A stretch of 64,000 nt of DNA from Meandrina meandrites (taxonomy: Eukaryota; Cnidaria; Anthozoa; Scleractinia; Meandrinidae), in assembly GCA_963693305.1 (NCBI GenBank), contig OY855908.1:30005305-30069304 (forward strand). The letters are read 5' to 3'. The position numbers and the translations under genes were made by a program. This document shows positions 10,846 through 22,693 of this stretch, piece by piece. The notes below the pieces were generated by a model, which ran no database searches, was not told the origin of the DNA, and was given only the letters and a program-made list of their open reading frames with translations. The first letter of the stretch is position 1. Every line of letters starts with the position of its first letter.

Positions 10846-11358
10846 TATTCCAGACTCGGTTGCCTCTTCTGATACCTAGCTTCCATCCCATTAGTTAGTT
10901 GAATCATGACACAGCACCTCAGCTCTACGACGCAAACGTTGGCAAGAGGCAATCACCAGCAGCGAAGGCTAGCTCATCCTTGGAGACCAAGGCACGGATA
11001 GGAAGTCGTATAACGGAAATAAATTCCACAGCTGGTTCCCATTATTTACCCCCGGACAACCAAGGATGGCACAGGAAGGACTCTTATCCTCCAACTTCTC
11101 TCGTTATAATGTTTTTTCTTTGTATTTGTTTAAAATTTGTTTTAGAAGCCATAGTTATTAACCGAGATAATTAAAAAACAAACCCCTACAGGTGGCTGGT
11201 GTATTGGAGAACAATTTTCGTGGCTGAAAGATTATTTTATTTATTTTGTTATCTTACGATTAATTTCTACAGCGCGCTTTATCGAGGTGAAACGGAAAAA
11301 AACTACAGTGATTATCATAGCGTTAATTACGGTTAAAATAAATGTAAGTTGGTAAGTA

Positions 11359-11625
11359 GGCAGCGTGGCCTATTGGTTAGGGCGCTGGACTTGTAATCCG
11401 GAGGTCCTCCTTCCCGCCACTTAAGATGGATTTGTCTGCGGTGGTCCCGAATTCAACTCCTCGACGCTTTGTAGCTGGTCAGCCTCCTACCAGTTGGGAT
11501 TCTTAACAAATTTCTGTACTATTTGTAATATTTGTTTGCTTATTTACAGTGTCCACAATTAGTACAACTGTGCTAAATACTCTGACACTTAAATAAAGTG
11601 ATTTATTTTTTATTTTTATTTTTCT
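11359..11625 (+). mobile_element. tRNA-derived SINE with both Pol III boxes
   Basis: The A-box-like GTGGCCTATTGG at the head and a B-box-like GGTCCCGAATTCAACTCC about 80 bases on mark a tRNA-derived internal promoter. A body follows ('tttacagtgtccacaattag') and the copy ends in 'aaataaagtgattta' and a T-rich stretch. The spacing between the boxes is longer than in a real tRNA, so this is a SINE and not a tRNA gene. Confidence 0.65.
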
Positions 11626-11639
11626 CGTAATTAATTTAG

Positions 11640-13380
11640 GTAGCGGTATGATTTGATTAAAAAGTTAGACCTGAAAAGGTGACTTTGTTCGTTGGTTTTG
11701 TACTTCTCTATAAAATCGGGCGACGGATATCAAACAGGATTGGGTATATTGTCTGAGACCCGGCCCGTCGTTGGAGTTTGTATCACGTGATGTGCTTAAT
11801 TTTGTCAAATGAAAGCTCGCGCGTTAAAAAATGGTATACTGCAACGAGGAAGCTTTACGTAAGCGTTATGGCTCCGCGCCTCTACTGCTACAATATTAAC
11901 ATAACATAATTATTTCTTCACATTACATGCAATTTTGATGCAAAAATCGGCTTTTGTTTTAGTAAACCAATATGGCCACTGGTCACGTGAGTGAAAACGC
12001 TCTTTAACGGTCACTTTTTCACATTTTCTTATAATACAACCCCGTTAATGTGGCTGCTACGCTAATAGGGCCAACGGCCACATTCTAAAATCCCAAGCTG
12101 TATATTATCTCTTAATATGGCCACTCGAAGCAATCCTTATCTATTATATAGAGCTTCTTTTTGTCAATTTTTATGGAGCTTTTCTTCACATTATTATTAT
12201 TTGTTAAATTTTACAAATTTTGACGGTGAATGGTTAAATTTTAGGGCTTTTGATGGTTGACAGTTATCAAGAGCAGAGGAGTAACCAGCTTTCTGAAGAG
12301 TTGTAGGCCTGTCCACCTAGGTCATGAAGGCCGCTTCTAAGGGATGATGGGGATTCGAAAAGTGCATTTCGACAGCACCTAATTTTTGAATTATCATAAC
12401 AAGGGAAGCCCTAGGTGATACTTGTTGTAGTCGCAAGTAGGCTAAAAAATTGTAGACCCAGGCCTCCATTCTTAAAGAAAAAAATAAATTACGCGTGACG
12501 ACATGGCCCACGATCACTTCCTCCCGCTTTCCGGACCGTTTGCCTGGCACAGCTTGACTAGCTTGCGATCTGTTCACGGCAACAGCAGTTCCATTTCTAT
12601 ATACACTCCACAAACTTTGGAGGTACTGTAGTTGTGTTTTAATTGTCGCATTGGTGATTCATTTGTGCATTTCAATTAAATAAAATTCATACAGTACAGG
12701 TATCATTTCTTGATTGATCTTCCAAAAATTATTTTTATTTTTTCGCGGTACAACGATATTTTTAGTTGCTTTGTCGCCAAATCGTTAAATCGTGGGGAGT
12801 TCCTTTACAACGATAACCCGATTTAACGATATGATTTTGCTGTCCTCTTGCCATATCGTAAAATAGGGGTTCCGCTGTATTTACCTTTGAGTTCTGGAGG
12901 TTGTTTTTGTCTTAAAGTTTCAGAAATGAAATCCAGTCAGGAAACAACGGACTCCAATTATTTTTATCAATGCAGCAAATCATTAACAAAATATTTACAT
13001 CTTGACACCAGAAATACATTCATTTAGAAAGACCATGAAGTGAGTGTATTTTGGAAACTGGTTTAGCAGTTAAAACGGTTCTCTGAGAGCCGAAAGTCCG
13101 AGATGACCCGATAAAATCATGAGATTTGAAAGACCTTGAGACCGTTTTGACGTCTACCAACTGCATTTTTTTATTGTTTAAATGACATATATCTGCTACA
13201 AAATGTAATATTATGTAATTGCAGGAAATCTTAGCAAGCTCTACTGAGCTTTTTCCCATACGGCCAAAACGTAAACTAAAATATAGCAGATGGATATGAT
13301 TTTCTGATGTAGACACTAACACGGGTTTTGCTATTCTTAAGAATGAACTATAATCTAGCCAAGAATACATATGATTTTGC
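11640..13380. other. Intergenic with repeat fragments only
   Basis: No gene was recognised. Around 11955-12003 lies, in reverse, the same sequence as 56881-56930 ('cactcacgtgaccag.ggcc'). Around 12040-12130 and 12740-12880 are fragments with 'cccgtta/cgatttaacgat' motifs related to the inverted-repeat element at 24891-25769. The minus-strand frames at 12317-12613 and 13020-13382 show no family resemblance. The second may be the 3' UTR of the LINE that follows. Confidence 0.4.
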
Positions 13381-13384
13381 ACAC

Positions 13385-13800
13385 AAACTTTTGCTGATTT
13401 TTTAAATAGACTATATGATTTTCGTATTTTTAGGTCCTAAGGTAATTTGTTCCAAACTTGAGCCCCCTTGAATTTTAAAGAAAATTTCCCATAGTTTGTC
13501 ATTTTATAATCAATATGTATATTTGAGGCTGTTCAATTATTGTGACTATGGTTCGTTTCATTTAATTTAAAATAATTAGTAAAATAACTTGGTAGATTAT
13601 CACTATGCATAAGTACATAAACAGTGTCATCAGGTACATATCTAACTCATATATGTTAAGAATCTTTAATGACAGGAATAGTGGCCTAGATTTCTCCTTG
13701 TATTTTGCAAACGTCATAATTCCGAAATCTTTTTTTTGTAGCATAAATAATGATTTAAGTCTGGACGGATAAGTACCTACGATATAACATGTTAAATGTT
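13385..13800 (-). mobile_element. LINE reverse transcriptase C-terminus, degraded
   Basis: On the minus strand the stretch at about 13630-13744 reads MLQKKDFGIMTFAKYKEKSR and on to LFLSLKILNIYELDMYL. After a frame change it continues towards 13430 with GKFSLKFKGAQVWNKLP. This is the usual end of a jockey/CR1-type LINE polymerase. Stops and at least one frameshift break it. It is unrelated in sequence to the plus-strand LINE at 9714. Confidence 0.6.
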
Positions 13801-14834
13801 AAATAAGGGTATACCACGGTGTCATAAACTGTCTGTAGAGTTTTTAGAGGTAAGTAATGCCTTGCCTTGGCCATAATACCTGCTTTTTTGACGGTTAACG
13901 GTAAAAGCGACCCGCTTTGACAGTGACGGTTAAATTTTACGCCGTTTGACGGCTGACGGTTAACCCCTCTGTGGGATTACTGCTATTTTTGTAACTTGGC
14001 TCTTTGAATTTAAAAGCGCTTAGAGGACGCTTTAATAAGCGCCGCATAAGCTTGTATGTTTTTACTATATTATTTGACATATTTTGTGAACGCATCAACG
14101 ACGCGGGAAATATTGCGTACTCGGGATGTGTAGTTCAATAAATAAAAAGAAAATTAGATGGGGACTGAGAGTAAGAAAATTCACCTTCCTCCTTGACTAT
14201 CCTTTTAATTTCAAAGAATTGTGATTAGAGTTCCGGGGATATGAAAGACCCGCCGTGTGTTTTGAGAGTCTTAAGTCTCAAAAGTTTCAATTTGAACTTT
14301 GTGGCAGGGCGACAAGGACAGATGGCAAAATCTAACGCATTTCATTGGTCATCGCGTAAACAGATAAAAATTTCTTTTTATCACTTCAAATTGCCAGATG
14401 GATATGGCAGCGTTGTTTTTAAAAATTAAAACCCGTCATTATTGAAACTTCTCTAGAAATTATAATCGAAAATATCAAGTCGATTTTGTCTTAAATTGAT
14501 AATACGTCAAGAAAGTCCTTCAGCGTCGCTGAAATAACATCGTTATTTACTTGTAAACACGGTATGCAAAAATTATCTTGTTCGTGAATTTATTTAGTTT
14601 CAATTTTCAATGCTGACAAGAGTTGAAGTCAAAACCTGCGAAGATTGGACAGAGATGTGCGCATATTCAGCCGATAGTTATTGTTCAGTTGGTGTTTATT
14701 CCATTAACATTAAGTTTGCAAAACAGTCTATGCGCGTCAGGTATTTCAATAGGTTTCTTTTTAGGAGACAAATTCGGTAATTTGTTTCATTTTATTCGAC
14801 AACCCACCGTGCTTTTGTTTCCAGGCGCGAGGCT

Positions 14835-17800
14835 ATGCTGACGACTCTGGACAACACAAATGGCATCATGTCGCGGTCCACCGCTCATGGCTATTTCGTC
14901 TTCTTCGCTTCTGTCCTAGTTTTCTGCGCATTCTGCAGAGTTCAAGGTATGCCCAGAAGTTTTAAAATGTGTTTTGGCGGTTGTTGTAGCGATTTATGTG
15001 TGATAAATCTAAATACATGATCGCAGACACTGAAACGCTAGCTTTATTGTTAGTCAGCCGGTTCCATGTTATCAAGGGCTCATATTTTAGTCAAAACTAT
15101 CAGTCGAGATGGTGCAACACTCGCCCAAACAAAATTACTCGACCAGCCCTAAAAATATAGATAAAACGCTTTAGATATTTGCAAAGCAGCCCATACTTCG
15201 GCAATGATTGTGAACTCTAGTAGATCGAAACAGATAAAATGCAGATGTCAGATTACAATACATTCTAGGACAGGTTTGTCCTCCATATCAATGCCAGGGT
15301 TTACAATATGTCTTGAATTCTGGATTCAGGCGAACTGCTTCTGTTTATTTAAGTATTTCACAAAATAGCTTATTCGTTACTAAAGCCGGGAACTTGTGTT
15401 GTCGAAATACACATGGAGGCCAATTGAGTTAATATTAAGAACTGGCTTGAACAGGTGGACTTCCAGCAAAATATTACATGATGGACTGACTGAAAAAGCA
15501 CTAAAACCTATTGATCAAACCTCAACGGACGGTTGATTTGAATTTCGACTGAGATTTTTTAATCAAAATTGACAATTTTATTGAAGTAATTAATTACAAT
15601 TCTGCCTCTCGAAATTAAATTATATTCCAAAAATGGGTACACAAAAACAGATGTTCATCAGATTTTATGCGAAGTTTTCTTACTTCACTTTAGTTTACTT
15701 TAATTTACTGTCCACTTTCTTAAAGCTTAGAGGAAAGATCAGAGCGTACATTTCTTTCGCGTTAAAATTTGTTGACATTCGTCACGTTTGACGAGAAAGG
15801 GCTTCTAATTAGATATGTTGAACCAACCTGCTCAGCAAAACAATTGAGCTTCTTACGAAGGATTCTGTACTAATTGTGTTGTCACCTTCATATTGAAAAG
15901 GCGAAAAGTCGTTTACGTGTGAAAATGGAACTCTATTGTATAACAGTCTTAGATATGGCAAGGTTTAAGAGCTTAACATGAAATTAGCCCCATGGGCTTT
16001 CGCTTTTGTACTGACAGAATAAAACGCACTATAAAACAAGAGAAAAAAATTCAACTTTCTAATGAAAATCATTTAAATTGAACCATTTGAATGCATCTGT
16101 TTGCCACACAGAGATTTTGGTGGCGTTGTTGCCAATAAATACAAACTAGACTGAAAGAAAATCGTTCCGTATAGTCAAAACTATTGCATTTTCGGTCATC
16201 GGACTGTCTAAAACTGTAGGTGCTGGACTAATCAGGAATAGAGCGGAGAATTAATGATCTTAGATAAGATATGCATACATAACAATCCACGCAATCAATT
16301 GTGGTTAGCACTTCGTAAATTTCTCAATTTACCACCGGTAGCTTCCTGTCGAGAATTTTAATACCATTGGATGTTTGACATGTAATTTGTTGTTGAAAAT
16401 AATAAAAAGATTTCACAAGCAAATCATTTAGAATGACTTACCACAGCAACCTTTTCAGTGATTTTTTCTTTTTTTTGCTTTGAACAAAGTTTTCGTCTTA
16501 CAACTAAGGAATCAATTTCCATTGGCTTTTTTATTACTATTTTTACAGATATAATTTTATGATTATTTCAGCTATTCGCGTCATTACAAAAAGAGGAAAA
16601 GAAAAAAAGGAAAAATCTGAAACCGTGATTGAGCTTCCATACTTAACATTTAAATGTATAACTTAAATAGACATGCATTATGTTGTGTCATTATGATTTT
16701 AGGCTACGTCTATAATAAACAGGATAACGGCGTTTTCGCTCCGAAAACGGATAAAATGTTTTCTGTCCACACTATTACTCACTCATTCACGACCCAAAAG
16801 TGCCCAAAGTGGCACATGGCGCTTCCGCAAGGGTCCTCCACTAGCCTGCTGCCAATCCTCTGCCTGTCGTCTAGCTGTCCACACTATACCGTTTACAAAT
16901 TGTTTCAACCTCCACACTGAAACGCTAGAACATGAGGACATTACTTAAGCCCGCGTTTGGCTGTTTTGACGTCATCGTTTTCAAAAAGTTCCGTTTTCGC
17001 CGTTCACACGTACACCAACACACTTAGCCGGAGTTATGAAATTTATTCACTCTGGAGAGCGTTTTCAAAAAGTTCCGTTTTCGGTGACCGAAAACGCCGT
17101 TTTAGCGTGGACGAAAGGCCAATAGGGAAAAAAGTTACGTTTCTAAATTTATCCGGCTTTGTGTGGACGTGAAAGAAAGAGTTGGAGTAACATGCCCGTG
17201 TGTGTGCGATTAGCTGAGAACTGAAAAATAACACAAACACTTAGATGACAATTGACGAATGACCGCGGGAGAAAGATTCATGGCAATACTGACTACCTGA
17301 TCATCCTTTAAACTGACATGCATGCAAAATGAACAAATCTGAACCAAAAAAGTAATTACTGAAAGGATATACGACGATGGCTTACATATACATTTAATGA
17401 TCAAACTTATTCGCTGTTTATTAGGTCCAGTCCAACCTAATTGGTTTTAGAAATGCTCCAATTTTGAGACGCTCCGTTTTTTACCGAAAACGCATCCCTC
17501 CATCGTTTTCGCGCTTCTTCTCTGTCCACACTAATAAATTTGGTTGGAAACGCAAAACGTTACAACTGTTTTGTAACAAATAGATGAATGACGTCAGCGG
17601 TTTAGAAAGCCTCCATTTTCACTGTCTGATTTTCGCCGTCTACTGACATTTATACGTTGTCGAAACGTATAAATGTATTTGTATGGTTTCGAAACGATCC
17701 GTTTGTAAGAAATTAAAAAAAAAACTATAAGAAATTGATTTTTACGTTTATCGTCTTGTAGACAAAATTAATATTAAAAGAAAAAGATCGAGTTTTACTG

Positions 17801-20800
17801 AAAATTTGTCGATTGAAAACAATCATAGAAATGAAATCACCTGCCAATATTTTGAAGAAAAAAAAACTATTCCAGTTATTTCAGGGAAGGAAACTGTTGT
17901 TCCTCTTATATAATAATATAACTATTTCGTAACTAAATGTGTCAAAAACAATCGCTGCGATCAAAATGGAATGTCTGGTAGATTCAAACAGGGAAAGATT
18001 TATGGCGTTATAGGCTGGAAAGCCACAATCAAATCAATCAGGTTTTTGACGTTAGATTAGATAAGAAATATATCTCAGCGTGCGCTTAACGACACAGCAC
18101 ACTTCTTTGTGCCACCTGTGGTGAAAGAGAGATGAAGAAGCAAAGATTAATGTGTCCATTAAAACATCTTTTCATATCTCTCCCGGGGCTTTTTATATAA
18201 ACACTATTGAAATTGCCTCTTTTCTGACTGGATTAAATTGAAAAGATGATTGCCTAAATGCAAAATAAACCGGATAAGCATCAATGCGTAATGGCAGAAC
18301 TCCATCACTCCAGTGTTCAGATATCAGATATGATATATTCACAAGTCAACGTATCTTTCTACTAGGCGCTTGCGATATACAAAATTAGTTTAGAATTGAA
18401 GGAAACTTCAGAATTATAGTTTGCTAAGGTAGAAAACGTCATTATTAAAGGGGCACTGTCACGAGCATAACTTCAAAAATTCAACAGCCCAAAAACTTGT
18501 TTACACCACTGGAAACCTATCAACAGTGGTCAAGTTTTCTTAAAATTACTATACCAGTGTACTGAAGCTAAGTATAGAGTGATACCACTGTGATACCATC
18601 GGGAACTTTTGATCTCAACTTGAAAAAGTCAGCCTGACGTTTTCAAGTTCTGTGCTTGTGTTTTCGAAAAATTGAAAAAACTATTAACAGTCACCCTCTT
18701 CTTTAAGCAATTTGCTAGATATCCTTCCCTCTATGTTCTAGGAGCATTTCCTGCATGGTTGAAAGTAGTTAGTTGTGCATTTTGGTGCCGTTTTAATAAA
18801 AAGGTCAAAAAATGTCCGTGACAGTGTCCCTTTACCCGAAAATAATCTTGAAATCATTATAGTCATAACCATAGATGCATGGACATATTTTCCTGCTTTT
18901 GCTAGGTACTTCTTGCCCAAACGGTTGGAGGTTATTAGAAGGTTCGTGTTACTTCTTCTCGAACCATACTGCTACATGGGATGGTGCTCGAGAGCGCTGT
19001 AAGAAGACTGGGGGAGATTTGGTGACTGTATCTTCGGAATCGCAAAATGCGTTCGTTGTTTCTCATTACTCAAGCCTAAGTTGCTTGTCCGAGGGAGCTT
19101 GGTTAGGACTTCGTCGCAATCCCAGAAACACTTCGCGATGGGTTTGGCTGGATGATTTAGATGCAGAGCCTACTTACACAAAATGGCACAGGAAAGAACC
19201 AATGAACGATCGTTTGGATAAAAATTGTACTGAAATTCACCCCAGTAAGAGCATATACTGGTATGGCAGAGAATGCTTCGCCCAAGGGTGTTACATATGT
19301 GTCAAAGGTAAACAATGGTATTATGAGTAAATGATAATGGTGTTAAAAACAGCGAGAAAAATCATTTCATTTTAATTTCTGTCCTTTTATATGAAAAAAA
19401 TTGAGAACTTAACATCAAGATGTCGCCTGAGCAAGGAGAAATTAGTCAGGAATTTAGAAATTAAATGCACAAAAGTTACGAGCTGATACAGCTTCCAAAT
19501 GCTGCTTTTTCATCCAGCTTCTTTCTGATGAATGGATTTCCATGCACTCTGACCTCCTTGTGTCGCAAAATGAATGGGGCATTGTATGCTCAGTATAGGC
19601 CTTGTCCATTGCTTCCAACATTAGCATTCACGTAATTATTTACTATTGTAGATGATAGAATGCTTAGTAGATAATACAGTAAGTTTGGTAAAAAACGTTC
19701 ACGAACTGAATGGCACTTTTGGTCACACAAATATTAAATGGTAAGCAAAAATCAGTCAAGCCACTAAGTCGCCAGCAGATATAAAAACTTCAACGATACT
19801 GATACTGTTGTTCACCAGAGAGAAAAATTCCTAACAAAAAAGGTTAAATTTAGCTTGAATTGAGATGTTTATATACGTCTACCTTTACTGCTTAACGGTT
19901 ATATGGTATGGTGGTAATGGTAAAGTCTGTATACGAGCCTAGGGACCCATCAGGCCGGAGCTTATCCCGGTTTCCGTAGCGTGAAGCGACTAGGAGTATT
20001 GCTACTCCCCCCTGGATGGGATGCGAGTCCATCGCAGGGTTACCCCCAGCAGTAACATATATACACATTTATACACCTGGGTGGAGAGAGGCACAATGAG
20101 AGTAAAGTATCTTGCCCAAGAACACAACGCAGTGCCCCGGCCAGGGCTCGAACCTGGACCGCTCGATCCGGAGTCCAGCGCACTAACCATTAGGCCACCG
20201 CGCCTCCCACGGTTATATACGGTTTGGTTTTTTATTTCTTCAGATGCGAACGAGTGCGTTAATGATAAAATTTGCAGTGGTCAGCCCTGTATAAACATTG
20301 TCGGGAGCTATCGATGTGCCTGTGGCAAGGGCTACATGACCAAACAAGACAAAGAATGCGAAGGTAAGGAGCAAAGTTTTGACTGACAGGGTTAAAGAAA
20401 ACAGTGTTCTGAGCTGGGCTTAGAGTAACAGATTACGTGTCGTTAAACCAAATTCAAAGTAACCACTCTGGCCAATCACAAAGGGCACAGACAATTCAGT
20501 GAACCTTTCAAAACTCGAAGAAAATAGACGTAATCAATACGACGCGCGGGAAACGTGTGTGAGCGAGCCACGATTACGGGTTTTCAGTTTGGTTTTACTT
20601 CTGATTGGTTGAGAATCGCTAAGCGCAGTAATGAAAAACCAAAGCACGGTCCATGTGCACTTTGGCTAATCGTCATTATATGATAATTATAATTACTAAG
20701 GCTTAGTCTTCCCATAGTCGTGGTTACAGAGCCGTCGATTCAGCTGTTACTCGGGTCTAACTTTAAGAGGGCTGGTTTTCACTAGAGACGGAGTAGGAGT

Positions 20801-22693
20801 CGGAGTCAGATTCGTAAGCGGAGTCGATCCAGTGAAAATCAAAAAAGCAGAATCGTAAGCCGAGTCATTAGCTCGACGGAGTCAGAGTCAGAAAAATGTG
20901 AGCGCTTTAATTTTCTTCTGATTCCGCTTAGGACTCCCTCGCATATGATCCAGTGGAAACTAGATTGTAGAAGTCGCAACCAGAAGCGAAAGAACACTGA
21001 AACCAATCGTAATGCTAGTTCTCAAGCCCTTCCAGTGCGCCCTTTCTATTTGCGACTCCGACAATCTAGTCTTCACTCGTTCATAAGCGACGGAGTCATA
21101 AGCGGAATTGAAACTCTGTTTACGATTCCGTCGGTTCGACTTTCACTAGATGGTAACACTCTGCGCTTCTGATTACAACTCCACTCCGACTCACACCAGC
21201 CTTTAGGCTTTGACCGGGTTCAAAATTGAAAGAAATAAACAAACAGAGACTTCCTTGGATTTTTATAAGGATACGCCATCAGTATTCAATCTCAGACGTC
21301 ACTAGAGCATTCTGGGCGATGACTGAATTAACTGAAAGAAAAGAAACGCCTGTTTATTGAGGCTATGATTTTGTGCTATTATTCCATTTTGCACAGATGT
21401 TGATGAATGTAGAGACAAAAATGGCGGGTGTCCTCACGAGTGTGTTAATACACCCGGAAGTTACCTTTGTCATTGCAGAGATGGGTTCATAACGGAGAAT
21501 AATGGCACAGTTTGTAGACCTCGTGAGTATATCGTAAACAAGCAAATGGCACGATCATTGTTATTTGGCAACGTTCATTTAACGCAGCCTTGCTTCTTTT
21601 CACCTGCCCCGCGTGACAATCAAGTGTCCTTTCTTCTTGGCAAGGAAAACAATTCATGGGCTTCTGAACAAAATCTTGGTTTTCCTTAGCAAACTAAATT
21701 AAAAAAAACATGCTATGCCCTTTTCATTGACATGCTGAGAATATGCTTTTGGGCTTAGCAGCGTGATAAGCTTGGACCTGCTCAATGCACATACAGACCT
21801 ATGCATGCCTGAATCATCAAAAATAGCAAGATCTCACCAATTTTTGTGTGACAGAATCACTTCAGGTAGTGTGACCAAGTACTAAAGGCGACTTTGACAA
21901 TAATCGTGTTGCAGAACATACAACGCCGGAGACTAAGACGAAAAGTGACGTGAAAACCAGCATAGTGACCGTAAGGAGAACAAACGACACAAAGTTATCA
22001 ACCAGGCCTCCCCCTGAGAAGCCTGCTGGTCAGTATATAAATGATAGATAACTTTTAAGACAATTTTAATTTTCTTTTCTCGGAGCGCGATCGGGCGGAA
22101 CGCGGCAAATTCTACAATTTAATTGGTTACTGGAGCGGGAGGAATTTTCTGATCTTGCCCACGGTCAACGGAACGGGACGGCTGCGTGTGCTAGCAGGAA
22201 AACGTTTTAACGTACTTAGCAACGTGGGGTTGTTGTTGCCGTCGATCAAAAACTGATACGTAGCGCTTTCTCCAGCCGAGAAACCTACCTTTGCACAGAT
22301 ATACGGATATGGAACGTGTGTTCTTTACAAAATAAAGTATAACTGATAAAATACTTGTCATTAAGCATCATTTTTTTCCTTCTTCAATGTCATCTTTTAG
22401 ATCAACTGATAGAAGAACCAAAAACTTCGCCATTAACGAGTTTTGGAGTGTTGTTCACGATGGCTATCCCACTGTGTTTCATCGTGTGTTTTCTTGTGTT
22501 ATGCTACATCAAGGGGCCTGGAAAAGAAAAGAACAAAGAGGCTGGAATTTCTGGACGTTTGATCGAATCTGTGTCGCCATTCTTGGACACTGCATTTATG
22601 GACCCTTCAGACACGAACGGAAATACCAAGGGGAAGAAAAGAAGTGTTACAACAAAAAATAGTTCATTTTCTGAGGAGGAACCTATGGTATAG
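14835..22693 (+). CDS. C-type lectin / EGF type I membrane receptor
   Basis: Six exons, 14835-14946, 18906-19307, 20244-20363, 21397-21522, 21915-22028 and 22401-22693, join in phase 1 at every junction and encode 388 residues. An in-frame ATG at 14868 would give 377 and sits closer to the hydrophobic signal (HGYFVFFASVLVFCAFC). Residues 38-171 are a C-type lectin domain (CPNGWRLLEGSCYFF, WLGLRR, ending in GCYICVKG). Residues 172-211 and 212-253 are calcium-binding-type EGF domains (DANEC and DVDEC). A Thr/Pro-rich stalk, a membrane segment at about 305-328 and a charged 60-residue tail follow. The protein should be a cell-surface receptor or adhesion protein. The sugar-binding EPN/QPD motif reads EPM, and a WND motif is absent, so calcium-dependent sugar binding is doubtful. 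The ligand is unknown. Confidence 0.85.
16690..17560. repeat. Diffuse repeat with many 'cgttttcg/cgaaaacg' motifs
   Basis: Pieces such as CGGCGTTTTCG, CCGAAAACG and 'tgtccacact' recur in both orientations between 16728 and 17535, as in a degraded inverted-repeat DNA transposon. Exact ends could not be set. It lies in intron 1 of the lectin gene. The short frames here do not resemble proteins. Confidence 0.45.
18446..18833. mobile_element. 388 bp MITE in lectin gene intron 1
   Basis: The ends TAAAGGGGCACTGTCACG and CGTGACAGTGTCCCTTTA are inverted repeats with one mismatch. The right end lies about 70 bases upstream of the lectin-domain exon. No coding capacity was seen. Confidence 0.75.
19915..20212 (-). 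mobile_element. tRNA-derived SINE, minus orientation
   Basis: On the minus strand, 'gcggtggcctaatggttag' and 'ccaggttcgagccctggcc' are the tRNA-like A and B boxes. The body includes the segment 'ccatcgcagggttacccc' (plus-strand reading), which is shared with the SINE at 52075-52382. It is inserted 30 bases before the first EGF exon of the lectin gene. Confidence 0.7.
20769..21201. repeat. Repeat rich in 'cggagtcg' motifs with inverted ends
   Basis: The ends GGGCTGGT and ACCAGCC pair, and the inner ends carry 'gacggagtaggagtcggagtc' in one direction and 'actccactccgac' in the other. This suggests a degraded DNA transposon in an intron of the lectin gene. The flanking 'tttaag/tttagg' may be its target site. 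Confidence 0.5.

Noticed and set aside
20090..20212. tRNA gene on the minus strand
   Set aside because: The A and B boxes are tRNA-like, but the sequence continues into a SINE body shared with another copy, and the acceptor stem does not close cleanly.
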